From JBGAPI01 sp044221335 (GTDB lineage: Bacteria; Pseudomonadota; Gammaproteobacteria; Xanthomonadales; Ahniellaceae): a stretch of 64,000 nt of DNA. The notes under the pieces are model-generated. The model ran no database searches, was not told the origin of the DNA, and saw only the letters and a program-made list of their open reading frames with translations. Where the stretch lies: contig JBGAPI010000026.1 in the NCBI GenBank assembly GCA_044221335.1, forward strand, positions 1 to 64,000. Reading direction: 5' to 3'. This document shows positions 1 to 8,482 of this stretch, in pieces. The translations under genes and the position numbers were made by a program. Each line of letters opens with the position of its first letter. Positions within the stretch are counted from its first letter, which is position 1.

Positions 1-62
1 AGCGCCAACGCCAGCAAACACTGGCTGTAGGTGTTCCTGCGCTGTCGCTGGGCTTCGTTCAT
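1..62 (-). CDS. 5' end of an unidentified gene running off the left edge
   Basis: An ATG on the minus strand at 62-60 opens a frame that stays open to the window edge (20 codons). It begins MNEAQRQRRN and then turns hydrophobic (CLLALA), which suggests a membrane segment or signal anchor. The minus-strand sequence AAGG (plus positions 69-72) lies 6 bases upstream and can serve as ribosome binding site. Too little is present to name a family, and a chance start cannot be excluded. Confidence 0.45.
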   Translation of the reverse strand, partial: MNEAQRQRRNTYSQCLLALA

Positions 63-138
63 CGTCCGCCTTGGACTGTTGCCTGTCCGGCAAGTTCCGG
101 TTGCCGGACTTGGTTTCTACGACACTTATCCTAGTCGA

Positions 139-153
139 TTAACCCTGGATTAA
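139..153. promoter_or_regulatory. TTAA-N7-TTAA motif between the left-edge gene and hslO
   Basis: Two TTAA tetramers separated by 7 bases lie in the only AT-rich stretch of this gap. They sit upstream of the minus-strand start at 62 and downstream of hslO. The spacing equals that of CtrA boxes of alphaproteobacteria, but the host looks gammaproteobacterial, so the match is more likely part of an ordinary promoter or chance. It is recorded as a candidate site only. Confidence 0.2.
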
Positions 154-188
154 CCAGCCATGCGGATCACGCTTCCGATGACCGGTCG

Positions 189-1082
189 TCAATGCAGGCT
201 GCGCGGACGGGCCTCCTCGCCGGCCGGTGCGAACAGGGCGGCGATGTCAGCTGCATCGAAGTCGTAGCGCTGGTTGCAGAATTCGCATTTCACCTCGACC
301 TGGCCGCTGTCGGTGCGGGCCGCATACACCTCGACCTCCCCCAGCGAGCGCAGCATCGCCTCGACCCGTTCGCGGGAACAGGAACATCCGAACGCCAGCT
401 TGACCGGCGGCTGCAGCTGAACGTCGTCCTCTGCGAACAGGCGCCGCAACAGCGTCTCGACCGGCAGGTCGGCCAGCTCCGGCGGCGTCAGCGTCCGGAA
501 CAGGGCGGCCACCCGTTCGAACTCCAGGGTTTCGCCGCGGATCGCGTGGCCGCCTTCGCTCGGGACCTGCTGGACCAGCATTCCCGACAGGCGCCCCGCG
601 TCGACCACCATCCGAAGGGCCGTCGGCAATTGCTCGGATCGCAGGAAATAGCCTTCGAACGCGCGCTCGAAGCTCTCACCCTCCAGCGGCACCAGGCCCT
701 GGTAGCGGGGCTCGTCGCGGGAGCGCTCGATGGTGATCGCGAGCGCCCCGGCCTGTCCCAGCGCCCGCGGAGTCAGGGCGGACTCGATCGCGCCCTGCCA
801 TTGCGCCAGCCCGCGCAGCCGACCCTGCGCGCTGCATTCGGCGAACAGCAGCGACAGCGCCGTATCGCCGCGCCATTGCACCGAGACCGAGCCGGCGAAG
901 CGCAGGTCGGCAGCGAACAAGGCGGCGGCAAGCACGTACTGGCCGAGCGCGTCGCGCACGGGCGCGGGATAGTCCGCGCGCGCCGCGATCTCTCTCCAGC
1001 TGTCGGAGAGCCGCACGATCACGCCGCGCACTCCGGCATCCGGGAGATGGAAGCGTCGCGCCCAGTCGCTGTCCTTGGTCAT
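189..1082 (-). CDS. hslO: Hsp33 redox-regulated chaperone
   Basis: Hsp33 is a cytoplasmic holdase that becomes active under oxidative stress, when its zinc-bound cysteines form disulfides and release zinc. The 297-residue product matches the family length. The C-terminal zinc site is intact: CSC at residues 233-235 and CEFC at 266-269, spaced as in the family. The start is the ATG at 1082-1080 (MTKDSDWARRF). The same frame is open further upstream to 1265, but that extension is Arg/Ser-rich, overlaps mtgA and is not Hsp33-like. The gene is divergent from mtgA with only 28 bases between the two starts. Confidence 0.95.
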   Translation of the reverse strand: MTKDSDWARRFHLPDAGVRGVIVRLSDSWREIAARADYPAPVRDALGQYVLAAALFAADLRFAGSVSVQWRGDTALSLLFAECSAQGRLRGLAQWQGAIESALTPRALGQAGALAITIERSRDEPRYQGLVPLEGESFERAFEGYFLRSEQLPTALRMVVDAGRLSGMLVQQVPSEGGHAIRGETLEFERVAALFRTLTPPELADLPVETLLRRLFAEDDVQLQPPVKLAFGCSCSRERVEAMLRSLGEVEVYAARTDSGQVEVKCEFCNQRYDFDAADIAALFAPAGEEARPRSLH

Positions 1083-1110
1083 AATCTGTCCTTTGACTAC
1101 GGATCGCAGT

Positions 1111-1848
1111 ATGCCGCGAATTCGCAACCGCGCTCCCGCCGCGCCCCGTCCCGGCTGGCGCCGCTGGCTCCGGCGCGGGGCGTTCGCCGTGCTGCTGCTG
1201 GTCGCCGCGAGCGTGCTGCTGGTGCTGGTGTTGCGCTTCGTCCCGCCGCCGACCAGCGCATTCATGCTGGAACGCCGGCTGCACTACCGCGCGGAAGGCC
1301 AGACCGGAATGCGGGTCGACTACCGCTGGCGGCCGCTGTCCGAGATCTCGCCCAACCTGCCGATCGCCTGTGTCGCGGCCGAGGACCAGAAGTTCCCGAA
1401 GCACCACGGATTCGACTTCGACTCGATGCGCCAGGCCTGGCAGGCCAATCAGGACGGCAAGTCGATCCGCGGAGCCAGCACGATCAGCCAGCAGGTCGCG
1501 AAGAACCTGTTCCTGTGGCCGGGCCGGAACCTCGTGCGCAAGGGCGTCGAAGCCTGGTTCACCGTGCTGATCGAGGCCTTGTGGCCGAAGCGACGGATCC
1601 TCGAGGTGTACGTCAACATCGCCGAGTTCGGCGACGGCATCTACGGCGCCGAGGCGGCGGCGCAACGGCTGTTCCACAAGCCGGCCGCCGCGTTGTCCGC
1701 CCGCGAGAGCGCGCTGCTCGCGTCGACGCTGCCCAGCCCGCGCAAGCTGTCCGCGGCACAGCCCTCGCCCTACGTGCAGCAGAACGCCGCGTGGGTCGAA
1801 CAGCAAGTGCGGCAACTCGGCGGTGCCGGCTACCTCGAACCGCGCTGA
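1111..1848 (+). CDS. mtgA: Monofunctional biosynthetic peptidoglycan transglycosylase
   Basis: This GT51 enzyme polymerises lipid II into glycan strands at the outer face of the inner membrane. The 245-residue product has a short basic N-terminus and one membrane anchor at about residues 22-42. The GT51 motifs follow: EDQKFPKHHGFD with the catalytic Glu, RGASTISQQVAKNLFLW, and EVYVNIAEFGDGIYG. No transpeptidase domain follows, which separates it from class A PBPs such as the PbpC encoded at 27672. I chose ATG 1111 (MPRIRN); an in-frame GTG at 1075 would overlap the hslO start. Confidence 0.93.
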   Translation: MPRIRNRAPAAPRPGWRRWLRRGAFAVLLLVAASVLLVLVLRFVPPPTSAFMLERRLHYRAEGQTGMRVDYRWRPLSEISPNLPIACVAAEDQKFPKHHGFDFDSMRQAWQANQDGKSIRGASTISQQVAKNLFLWPGRNLVRKGVEAWFTVLIEALWPKRRILEVYVNIAEFGDGIYGAEAAAQRLFHKPAAALSARESALLASTLPSPRKLSAAQPSPYVQQNAAWVEQQVRQLGGAGYLEPR

Positions 1849-1932
1849 TCCCGCACCGAGGCGCCCGCGACCGCTGCGCATCCGCGATGCCGCGGAGTAG
1901 AATCCCGACCTCGGATCGATTCGGAGGCAGCC

Positions 1933-2361
1933 ATGGCCACCGTCAGTCAGCTCCTCGCGCACAAGCCGCACGAGGTCTACAGCATCCATCCTGACGAGCC
2001 GGTCCTGGCGGCCATCCAGTTGATGGCCGACAAGTCGGTCGGCGCCCTGCTGGTGATCAAGGACGGCAAGCTCTCCGGAATCATTTCCGAGCGCGACTAC
2101 GCCCGCAAGGTGATCCTGCACGGCCGCTCCTCGGCGGAGACGCCGGTGTGGCAGATCATGAGCTCACCGGTCACCACGGTATCCCCGAACGAGATGATCA
2201 AGCGCTGCATGGTGCTGATGACCGAGCACAAGTTCCGCCACCTGCCGGTGGTCGACAACGGCACCGTGGTCGGCATGCTGTCGATCGGCGACCTGCTGAA
2301 GCAGGCGATCGCCGATCTCGAGGCCGAGAACCAGCAGCTGCAGCAGTACATCGCGAGCTGA
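1933..2361 (+). CDS. CBS-domain pair protein
   Basis: The 142-residue protein consists almost entirely of two CBS domains (about residues 10-65 and 75-130). The second contains MTEHKFRHLPVVDNG and GMLSIGDL, typical of CBS modules. Such stand-alone pairs bind adenosyl nucleotides and act as energy or redox sensors, but the partner is not evident here. GGAGGCAG sits just ahead of the ATG. A small membrane protein gene starts 4 bases after the stop, so the two are probably co-transcribed. Confidence 0.85.
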   Translation: MATVSQLLAHKPHEVYSIHPDEPVLAAIQLMADKSVGALLVIKDGKLSGIISERDYARKVILHGRSSAETPVWQIMSSPVTTVSPNEMIKRCMVLMTEHKFRHLPVVDNGTVVGMLSIGDLLKQAIADLEAENQQLQQYIAS

Positions 2362-2365
2362 GCCG

Positions 2366-2758
2366 GTGGCCGCGGACGATCCCTATCGTCCGCCGGAGAC
2401 GACGTCGAGCGATGCCGCCTCGATCGGGATCGAGCGCAATCGAAGGGCTCGATTCGCTGCAGGGCTGGTCTGCGCGATCGCCGCCGCCGCGTTTTCGACC
2501 TTGTCGGTGCCGATTTTCCGCGACATCTACGGCGGACTCGCATTCGAGCTGCCGTTCGCCACCCGACTGCTGACCGCCGGATATCCGCTGACCTGGCTGC
2601 TGCCGGTGATCGTCGTCGCCTGCTGGTGGGCTCGGCCGCAGGCGGGCAATCGCGGGATGGTGGTGTTCGCGATCGGGGTCGGCGGGGGTGTGGCGCTGAT
2701 CGCGGCGGTGGCGTTCGCGCTGTACCTGCCGTTGTTCACGTTGTCGCGAAGTCTGTAG
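2366..2758 (+). CDS. Small integral membrane protein, unknown function
   Basis: This 130-residue protein starts at a GTG 4 bases after the CBS gene. It has a Pro/Ser-rich polar N-terminus (ADDPYRPPETTSS) and about three hydrophobic segments: roughly residues 29-48, 66-86 and 97-122, the last rich in Gly/Ala/Val. No catalytic motif is visible. Close spacing suggests co-expression with the CBS protein, but no function can be assigned. Confidence 0.65.
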   Translation: MAADDPYRPPETTSSDAASIGIERNRRARFAAGLVCAIAAAAFSTLSVPIFRDIYGGLAFELPFATRLLTAGYPLTWLLPVIVVACWWARPQAGNRGMVVFAIGVGGGVALIAAVAFALYLPLFTLSRSL

Positions 2759-2855
2759 CGCGCCTTCGCGCTGCGCGAGTTCCCGGGGAGTCGAGTCGCA
2801 TCGGTCGGGGCTTGCGCCCCTCGGACATCGCGGCTTGCGACGCTCCCACACGGAC
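2759..2855. repeat. Palindrome-rich gap between convergent genes
   Basis: The gap between convergent genes contains GC-rich inverted motifs, such as GCGCGCCTTCGCGC near its start and GGGGCTTGCGCCCC near 2806-2819. They can fold as small hairpins and resemble REP-type spacer elements. They may terminate transcription on both strands, although no T-tract follows. Confidence 0.4.
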
Positions 2856-3380
2856 TCAGAACGGACCCAGGGCGTGGACCTTCGCGACCAGTGCGCGCTG
2901 CACGACCGGATGCAGCGGCTTGTGCCAGTTCACGATCACGTGTTCGGGACCGGCGTCGACGAAGCCGGCGGCGAACGCGACCTCGCGGGCGCGCGGGTCG
3001 CCGCAGTGGCCGAAGAAGGCATCGCAGCAGTCGGCGAAGCGGGCGAAGGCGTACTTCAGCACCAGGAACCAGATCCCGCCAGCGGCATACAGCGCCTCCC
3101 GTTCGTCGGGTCGCATGCGCTTGATGGTGGCGCCGTCGCTGCAGGAGCCGCCGGACAGATAGACATCGCCGAAGGGCCGCATGTGCGAATAGCCGGCGAG
3201 GTGCAGCGCGCCGTCGCCGTCGCGGTACAGCGCCACCAGATGCCGGCCGACGTCCGGCGGCGGGTCGCCGAACTTGCGGCGGAACAGGGCGCCGACCAGC
3301 ACGTCGGCGTGGTCGACCTCGGTGATGACGAGGAATGGCCGCAGCGCCTCGGGCACGACCAGGTGGGCATTCGGATCCAT
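2856..3380 (-). CDS. Hypothetical protein, GNAT-like size, unknown function
   Basis: A 174-residue soluble protein starting MDPNAHLVVPEALRP. It contains HLVALYRDGDG, GGSCSDGATIKRM and an N-W-H-K-P stretch near the C-terminus (VIVNWHKPLHP). I see no signal peptide or membrane segment. The length and a beta-rich first half would suit an acetyltransferase-like fold, but no acetyl-CoA loop is recognisable. The coding frame is well supported by length and by placement between divergent and convergent neighbours. Confidence 0.7.
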   Translation of the reverse strand: MDPNAHLVVPEALRPFLVITEVDHADVLVGALFRRKFGDPPPDVGRHLVALYRDGDGALHLAGYSHMRPFGDVYLSGGSCSDGATIKRMRPDEREALYAAGGIWFLVLKYAFARFADCCDAFFGHCGDPRAREVAFAAGFVDAGPEHVIVNWHKPLHPVVQRALVAKVHALGPF

Positions 3381-3457
3381 CGATTCGCGACCTCGCGGAA
3401 CGGCGCGCCACGCGCCCGACCCGTATCATACGCAGCGCCGATCGACGACGAAGCAGA

Positions 3458-5338
3458 GTGGGCGTGGACACCGCGGGACCGCAACACCAGCAACCGACCT
3501 CGCCCGCCTGGACCCGCCTCGCCTTCCTCCTCGGCGTCGCGCTGCTGATCGTCCATCTCGCGGCCGCGTGGCGTTCCTGCGGCGTCCCGGATTCCTGGCG
3601 CGACGTCTATTTCGCGACCCGCATCGTCCAGGGCCAGGAATACCCGTTGGCCGGGCCTCCCATCTACGGCATCTTCCAGCTCGGCCCCTGGTGGTATTAC
3701 CTGCTCGCGATTCCCATCGCGCTCGGCGGCAAGGCCGTCGGCGCCGCGCTCGCGACCCAGCTGCTGGCCTTCCTGAAGTACCCGCTGGCGTTCCGCGTCG
3801 GCCAGCGTCTCCGCGACGCCCGACTCGGCTTCTTCCTGGTCGCGGCGCTGGCGCTGTCCGGTTGGTCCTTCGTGCCGATGATGTTCCCGACCCACACCGC
3901 GGTGGTCGAGGCCGCCGTGTTCGCGCTGGCGCTGGTGGTGATGCGTGGTCGGGAGCACTTCGATCTCCGCGCGGCACTCGCCTACGGCCTCGCCTCGGCG
4001 GTCTGCGTGCATGCGCATCCGACCACCCTGCCCTACCTCATCGCCGGGGGTCTGGTACTGATCCACGCGCAGCGCGGGCGCGGGATTGCCGGCGTCGCCC
4101 TGGCGGTCGCGATCGTGATGGCGAGTCTCGCTCCCTCCTGGTTCGCCGGCGCGGCCGAACGCAGCGCGCAACTCGGCAGCATCCAGGGCTACGCCCAGCA
4201 CGGCTGGCAGGGCATCCCGCCGAGCCGGGTCCTGCGTCTCGCCGGCGGCTTCATCGGCGGCGGCGTCGACTACGGCTACCGCTACATGACCCGCTGGCGG
4301 GCCTCTGCCGCCGATCTCGCCGTCGTCCTGCACGCGCTGGTGCTGCTGGCCGCGCTCGTCGGCTATGTCCGGGCCGCGCTCGCCCGCAGGAGCCTCCCGC
4401 TGCGCGTGGCGCCCGCGCTGCTGGGGCTGATCGCCCTCGATCTCGCGTTCCTGGTCGCCCTGCGCGCCGAAACGCCGATCTGGATGGCCTCGAGCGCCCT
4501 GCCGCTGTTCGCGCTGCTCTACGCCACCGGCTGGGATGAACTGGCGAACGCCGGACCTCGCACGGCGGCCGCGCTGGCGGGCGTCGTGCTCGCCGGCGCC
4601 CTGCTCGCGCTGACCCCGGCCTCGTTCTTCGTGCGCCGGCTGGAGTCGGTGCGAGTCCCGTCGACCGCCAATCCGCTGATGGATGTCGCGGCCTTCCCGA
4701 GTTCCGGCAGCACCGAGGTCGAGATCAGCCGGATCTCGGTCCGCGAACTCGAGGCTCTCGCCCCGGGCTATTGCGACGGCGCGGACCTGCACGGCGAACT
4801 CGCCGCCGCGTTCGAGCGCGCGCTGGCGCAGCCGGTCGCGCTGGCCTGTGGTGACGATCGCGGGCTCCGCTATGCCGGTACCGACCGCGCGGCACTGCAC
4901 GAGGTCGGCCTCACCCGCACGGTGTGGACGCGTCTCGGACTGGCACCGGAACGCTATGTCGACGACCTCGGGGTCAGTCGCCAGCTGCGGCCGATCGCGC
5001 CGGCCGACGGATTGTCGCCGGTGCGACTGACGAGCCGCGACATCCATCGCGACTACGGGCTGGGCTCGGCGCAGACGATCGCGCTCGACGTCGTGCTCGC
5101 GCCGGGCGAAGTGCTTGCGGTGGGCAATCATGCGGCCCCCTACGCACCGCTGACGATCCGGCGTGTCGGCGCTGCCGGCGGCGGCGACTGGCCCGCGCTG
5201 TTCGAGCACAGCGGCTATCGCTACTACCGTGGCAGCGGTTCGCCCACCGCGCTCACGCTGTCACTCGAGGTCGACCCGGCCAATCTCGACGTGTTCGTGC
5301 TGACGCCACCCGGCGGGGCGCCTGCACGTCGGAACTGA
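3458..5338 (+). CDS. Multi-pass membrane protein, GT-C (GT39/ArnT-like) glycosyltransferase candidate
   Basis: The roughly 626-residue protein starts with a membrane helix (LAFLLGVALLIVHLAAAW). A periplasmic loop with PDSWRDVYFATRIVQ follows; an acidic residue here is typical of GT-C polyprenol-phosphate-sugar transferases. Several further hydrophobic helices extend to about residue 410, and a soluble domain of about 200 residues follows. The start is uncertain: GTG at 3458 or 3464 fits the end of the upstream spacer, while an ATG at 3335 would overlap the divergent gene. Donor and acceptor are unknown; it could modify lipid A, a glycan or proteins. The divergent neighbour gives no functional clue. 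Confidence 0.65.
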   Translation: MGVDTAGPQHQQPTSPAWTRLAFLLGVALLIVHLAAAWRSCGVPDSWRDVYFATRIVQGQEYPLAGPPIYGIFQLGPWWYYLLAIPIALGGKAVGAALATQLLAFLKYPLAFRVGQRLRDARLGFFLVAALALSGWSFVPMMFPTHTAVVEAAVFALALVVMRGREHFDLRAALAYGLASAVCVHAHPTTLPYLIAGGLVLIHAQRGRGIAGVALAVAIVMASLAPSWFAGAAERSAQLGSIQGYAQHGWQGIPPSRVLRLAGGFIGGGVDYGYRYMTRWRASAADLAVVLHALVLLAALVGYVRAALARRSLPLRVAPALLGLIALDLAFLVALRAETPIWMASSALPLFALLYATGWDELANAGPRTAAALAGVVLAGALLALTPASFFVRRLESVRVPSTANPLMDVAAFPSSGSTEVEISRISVRELEALAPGYCDGADLHGELAAAFERALAQPVALACGDDRGLRYAGTDRAALHEVGLTRTVWTRLGLAPERYVDDLGVSRQLRPIAPADGLSPVRLTSRDIHRDYGLGSAQTIALDVVLAPGEVLAVGNHAAPYAPLTIRRVGAAGGGDWPALFEHSGYRYYRGSGSPTALTLSLEVDPANLDVFVLTPPGGAPARRN

Positions 5339-5384
5339 TCGTGGCGGCGCGCCCGCGGCAGAGCCGAGTCCGCCGCCCAGGCGC

Positions 5385-6215
5385 CTACGCCCCGCAGGCA
5401 TCGGCCAGCAGGGCCGCGAGCGCGTCCGGCGAGCGCCAGTGGTGGCCGCAGACGTAGCGCGGCAGGTCCCAGCGCTTCGCCCCCCGCTCCACCGGCACCG
5501 GCGCGGTCCCGAACGCGGCGCGCAGTCCCAGGCGGCGGTGCTCGCGCGGGAGGTAGTCGTCGACCAGGAAGGCGTTGCTCTCGCCGTAGGGATAGGCGAA
5601 CAGGCTGGCGCGGTACGGCGCGCAGTGCGCGTGCAGATACCGCTGCGCTGCGCCGAACTCGATCTCGGCCTCGGCGTCGGTCTCGATGACCTTGAAGTTG
5701 CCGCGGACGCCGTCGCGCTGGGCGCTGTGGTCGAGCGTTGCGTGGTTGTGGTCCCAGCTGTGGTTCTCGATCGTGATCACGCCTTCCGCGCAGGCGGCGG
5801 GCCACCAGTCGTCGCCCCACCAGTCGCAGCCGATCATGCAAGTGCGATCGAGTACCGCGCGCGCGTCCGGCGCGACGATCACGAACGAGCTCATCGTCGC
5901 CGCAGCCACCGTCCCGCCGTGCCGCACCCGCGCCTGCCGGAGCAGATTGGCGAAGGACGGCACCGGCCCGACCAGCGGATGAACAAGGTCGTACCAGTCG
6001 AACCAGGACCCGTCGTCGCAGGACAGCGCCACGGCTCGCTCGGGCAGGGCTACGGAAGGGTCGTCCAGGGCATCGACCACGCGCGACAGCGGCAGCACGG
6101 TCACGCCGAGCCGCGCGAACAAGGCCAGATCCTCCGCCAGCGCGACATGGTCGTTCTCGGCGTAGCCGGCGCCGGAGATGTTCATCGCGTGGTAGGTGAG
6201 GACGGGGATGCGCAT
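5385..6215 (-). CDS. Polysaccharide deacetylase-like (NodB-fold) protein
   Basis: The 276-residue protein begins MRIPVLTYHAMN, the classic first strand of NodB-family deacetylases. It has SCDDGSWFDWYD (metal-binding Asp pair region) and later ITIENHSWDHNHATL (H-x3-H region), followed by YPYGESNAF. Such enzymes remove acetyl groups from glycans in a metal-dependent way. There is no signal peptide with this start, so it may be cytoplasmic or act on a precursor. ATG 6215 was preferred to an upstream in-frame start at 6365, which adds 50 non-homologous residues. It is divergent from purD. Confidence 0.8.
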   Translation of the reverse strand: MRIPVLTYHAMNISGAGYAENDHVALAEDLALFARLGVTVLPLSRVVDALDDPSVALPERAVALSCDDGSWFDWYDLVHPLVGPVPSFANLLRQARVRHGGTVAAATMSSFVIVAPDARAVLDRTCMIGCDWWGDDWWPAACAEGVITIENHSWDHNHATLDHSAQRDGVRGNFKVIETDAEAEIEFGAAQRYLHAHCAPYRASLFAYPYGESNAFLVDDYLPREHRRLGLRAAFGTAPVPVERGAKRWDLPRYVCGHHWRSPDALAALLADACGA

Positions 6216-6367
6216 GACGGAGTCCGGACGGCCGCGCAGCATATCCGCCCGATTGAGTTCGCGCCCGCCGGCCGCGACAATGTCGGACTCGCGACACGTG
6301 CTCACCTCCGGACACGCGAAGACGCCGGCTGCATGACCGGGCGAAGGACTCGCCCCCTGCGTCAACC

Positions 6368-6400
6368 CCTGGGCCCTGTGCCCTGTGCCCTGGGCCCTAC
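6368..6400. repeat. Short 7-base tandem repeat upstream of purD
   Basis: Four imperfect copies of a 7-base unit (CCCTGTG-like, ending in CCCTGGG) lie in the 220-base gap between the divergent deacetylase gene and purD. A leader role for purD is possible. No purine-binding riboswitch or PurR box could be recognised. Confidence 0.35.
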
Positions 6401-6436
6401 CTCCGCAACAGACACCACCCCGAGACCCTCACCCCC

Positions 6437-7720
6437 ATGAAAGTCCTCGTCATCGGCAACGGCGGCCGCGAGCACGCGCTGGCCTGGAAACTGAAGCAGT
6501 CGCCGCGGGTCTCGGAGGTGCTGGTCGCGCCCGGCAACGCCGGCACCGCCCGCGAGCGCGGCATGCGCAACGTGCCGATCGGTCCGACCGAAGTCGAGCA
6601 CCTGCGCGCGCTGGCCGTGAAGGAGAAGATCGAGCTGACCGTGGTCGGCCCCGAGGTCGCGCTGGCGGCCGGCGTGGTCGACAGCTTCCGCGACCACGGC
6701 CTGCGCATCTTCGGGCCACGCCGCGCGGCGGCGGAGCTCGAGAGCTCCAAGGCCTACGCCAAGGACTTCATGGCGCGCCACCGGATCCCGACCGCGCGCT
6801 ACGCGGTGTTCACCGAGCTGGAGCCGGCACTGGCCTACGTGCGAAAGCACGGCGCGCCGATCGTGATCAAGGCCGACGGTCTCGCCGCCGGCAAGGGCGT
6901 GGTGGTCGCGAACCTGCTCGGCGACGCGGAACAGGCGCTGCGCGACATGCTCGGCGGCGGCGCGCTCGGTGGTGCCGGCAAGCGGGTCGTGATCGAGGAA
7001 TTCCTCGGCGGCGAGGAGGCCAGCTACATCGTGATGTGCGACGGCAGCCACTATCTGCCGCTGGCGACGAGCCAGGACCACAAGCGCCGCGACGACGCCG
7101 ACATGGGCCCGAACACCGGCGGCATGGGGGCCTACTCGCCGGCGCCGGTGGTGACGGCCGAGGTCGACGCCCGCGTGCGCCGCGAGGTGATCGAGCCGAC
7201 GCTGGCCGGGATGGCGAAGGACGGCCGGCCATTCATCGGGTTCCTGTACGCGGGCCTGATGGTGCAGCCGGACGGCTCGATCAAGGTGCTGGAGTTCAAC
7301 GTGCGCTTCGGCGACCCGGAGACCCAGCCGATCATGATGCGCCTGCAGACCGACCTCGTGGACCTGATCGACGCCGCACTCGAAGGCCGGCTCGACCGCA
7401 CCGAGGTGGCCTGGGACCCGCGCCCCGCGATCGGCGTGGTGATGGCGGCCGCGGGCTACCCCGAGCAGCCGCGCGCCGGTGACGTCATCGACGGGCTCGA
7501 CGCGACGATGCTCGCCGGCAGCAAGATCTTCCACGCCGGCACCAAGCTCGACGCGGACGGCCAGGTCGTGACGGCCGGTGGGCGCGTGCTCACCGTCTGC
7601 GCCCTCGGCGAGACCGTGCTGAAGGCGCAGCAGCTGGCTTATGCGGCGCTGAAGGCGGTGCGCTTCAAGGGCGCGTTCTGGCGCCGTGATATCGCCCAGA
7701 GGGCGATCGCTCGCGGGTAG
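6437..7720 (+). CDS. purD: Phosphoribosylamine-glycine ligase (GAR synthetase)
   Basis: PurD performs the second step of de novo purine synthesis: ATP-dependent joining of glycine to phosphoribosylamine. The 427-residue length matches the family. It starts MKVLVIGNGGREHALAWKL, the hallmark N-terminus, and has ATP-grasp motifs IVIKADGLAAGKGVVVA (about 138-154), GPNTGGMGAYSP and EFNVRFGDPETQ. It is a single gene not linked to purH here. It converges on hda, with a 54-base palindromic spacer between the two stops. Confidence 0.97.
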   Translation: MKVLVIGNGGREHALAWKLKQSPRVSEVLVAPGNAGTARERGMRNVPIGPTEVEHLRALAVKEKIELTVVGPEVALAAGVVDSFRDHGLRIFGPRRAAAELESSKAYAKDFMARHRIPTARYAVFTELEPALAYVRKHGAPIVIKADGLAAGKGVVVANLLGDAEQALRDMLGGGALGGAGKRVVIEEFLGGEEASYIVMCDGSHYLPLATSQDHKRRDDADMGPNTGGMGAYSPAPVVTAEVDARVRREVIEPTLAGMAKDGRPFIGFLYAGLMVQPDGSIKVLEFNVRFGDPETQPIMMRLQTDLVDLIDAALEGRLDRTEVAWDPRPAIGVVMAAAGYPEQPRAGDVIDGLDATMLAGSKIFHAGTKLDADGQVVTAGGRVLTVCALGETVLKAQQLAYAALKAVRFKGAFWRRDIAQRAIARG

Positions 7721-7778
7721 GGCGGGCCCTGCCGCCATCGCCAAACGTTCGGGCAACGGCGCGCAATGCGCGCCCTAC
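7717..7778. repeat. Inverted repeat between purD and hda
   Basis: GTAGGGCG at 7717-7724 is the exact inverse of CGCCCTAC at 7771-7778. Smaller palindromes lie inside, such as GGCGCGCAATGCGCGCC. The outer arms overlap the last codons of both convergent genes. The GTAGGGCGGGC/GCGCGCCCTAC form resembles REP-type elements and probably ends transcription from both sides. Confidence 0.6.
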
Positions 7779-8482
7779 CGCGACGGCAGTCCCATCAAGC
7801 GCTTCACGAACGGCACCGTCACCCGCCGCTGCGCCGCCAGGCTCTCGCGGTCGATCGCCTCCAGCGTCGCCAGCATCGCGCCGAAGTCGCGCGGGTGACG
7901 GCGGAACAGGAAGTCGATGACCTCGTCGGAGAGCTCGATGCCGCGCGCACCGGCCTCCCGGCCGAGCAGCACGCGGCGTTCGTCCTCGGCCAGCGGCCGG
8001 AGCGCGAACAGCGTCAGCGCCGACAGCCGCGAGACCAGGTCGGGCAGTTCCAGCGGCAGCTGCGCGGGCGGGCGGCGCGCGGCGTAGACGATCACGCCGT
8101 CGGCCGCCTTGACCCGGTTGTAGAGGTCGAACAGCGCGATTTCGGCGTCGCGGTTGCCGGCCATCGCGTCGAGGTCGTCGAGCGCGACGATGCTGTGGCC
8201 ATCGACGGCGACCAGCGCGCTGGCCGCGTCGGCGCCGAGCCGCGCGAACGACAGGAACTGCGCCGGCCGCGGGTGCGGCACCTGGCAGATCCCCATCAGC
8301 AGGTGCGTCTTGCCGACCGCACTCGGCCCGACCAGACCGAACGAAGAGGCGAAGCCGCCGTCGCCTGCCCGATAGGCCGCGTCGAGCGCGAGCCGGTTGT
8401 CGGAGCTCGCGCCCGGCTCGAAGCGCGAAAGGCCGCGATGCACCGGAAGGCGCAGGCCGAGGGGCAGCTGCGGGGAGTTCAC
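7775..8482 (-). CDS. hda: DnaA regulatory inactivator Hda
   Basis: Hda works with the DNA-loaded beta clamp to stimulate ATP hydrolysis by DnaA and so prevent re-initiation of replication. The 235-residue AAA+ protein begins with a GTG (VNSPQLPLGLRL), which carries the clamp-binding motif QLPLGL. Walker A is GPSAVGKTHL, and a Walker-B-like VALDDLDAM follows. The GTG start overlaps the stop of the upstream permease gene by 4 bases (GTGA), so translation is coupled. Confidence 0.93.
   Translation of the reverse strand: MNSPQLPLGLRLPVHRGLSRFEPGASSDNRLALDAAYRAGDGGFASSFGLVGPSAVGKTHLLMGICQVPHPRPAQFLSFARLGADAASALVAVDGHSIVALDDLDAMAGNRDAEIALFDLYNRVKAADGVIVYAARRPPAQLPLELPDLVSRLSALTLFALRPLAEDERRVLLGREAGARGIELSDEVIDFLFRRHPRDFGAMLATLEAIDRESLAAQRRVTVPFVKRLMGLPSR

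Noticed and set aside
139..153. CtrA cell-cycle regulator box
   Set aside because: Spacing fits, but other genes indicate a gammaproteobacterium, which lacks CtrA. Kept only as a weak motif.
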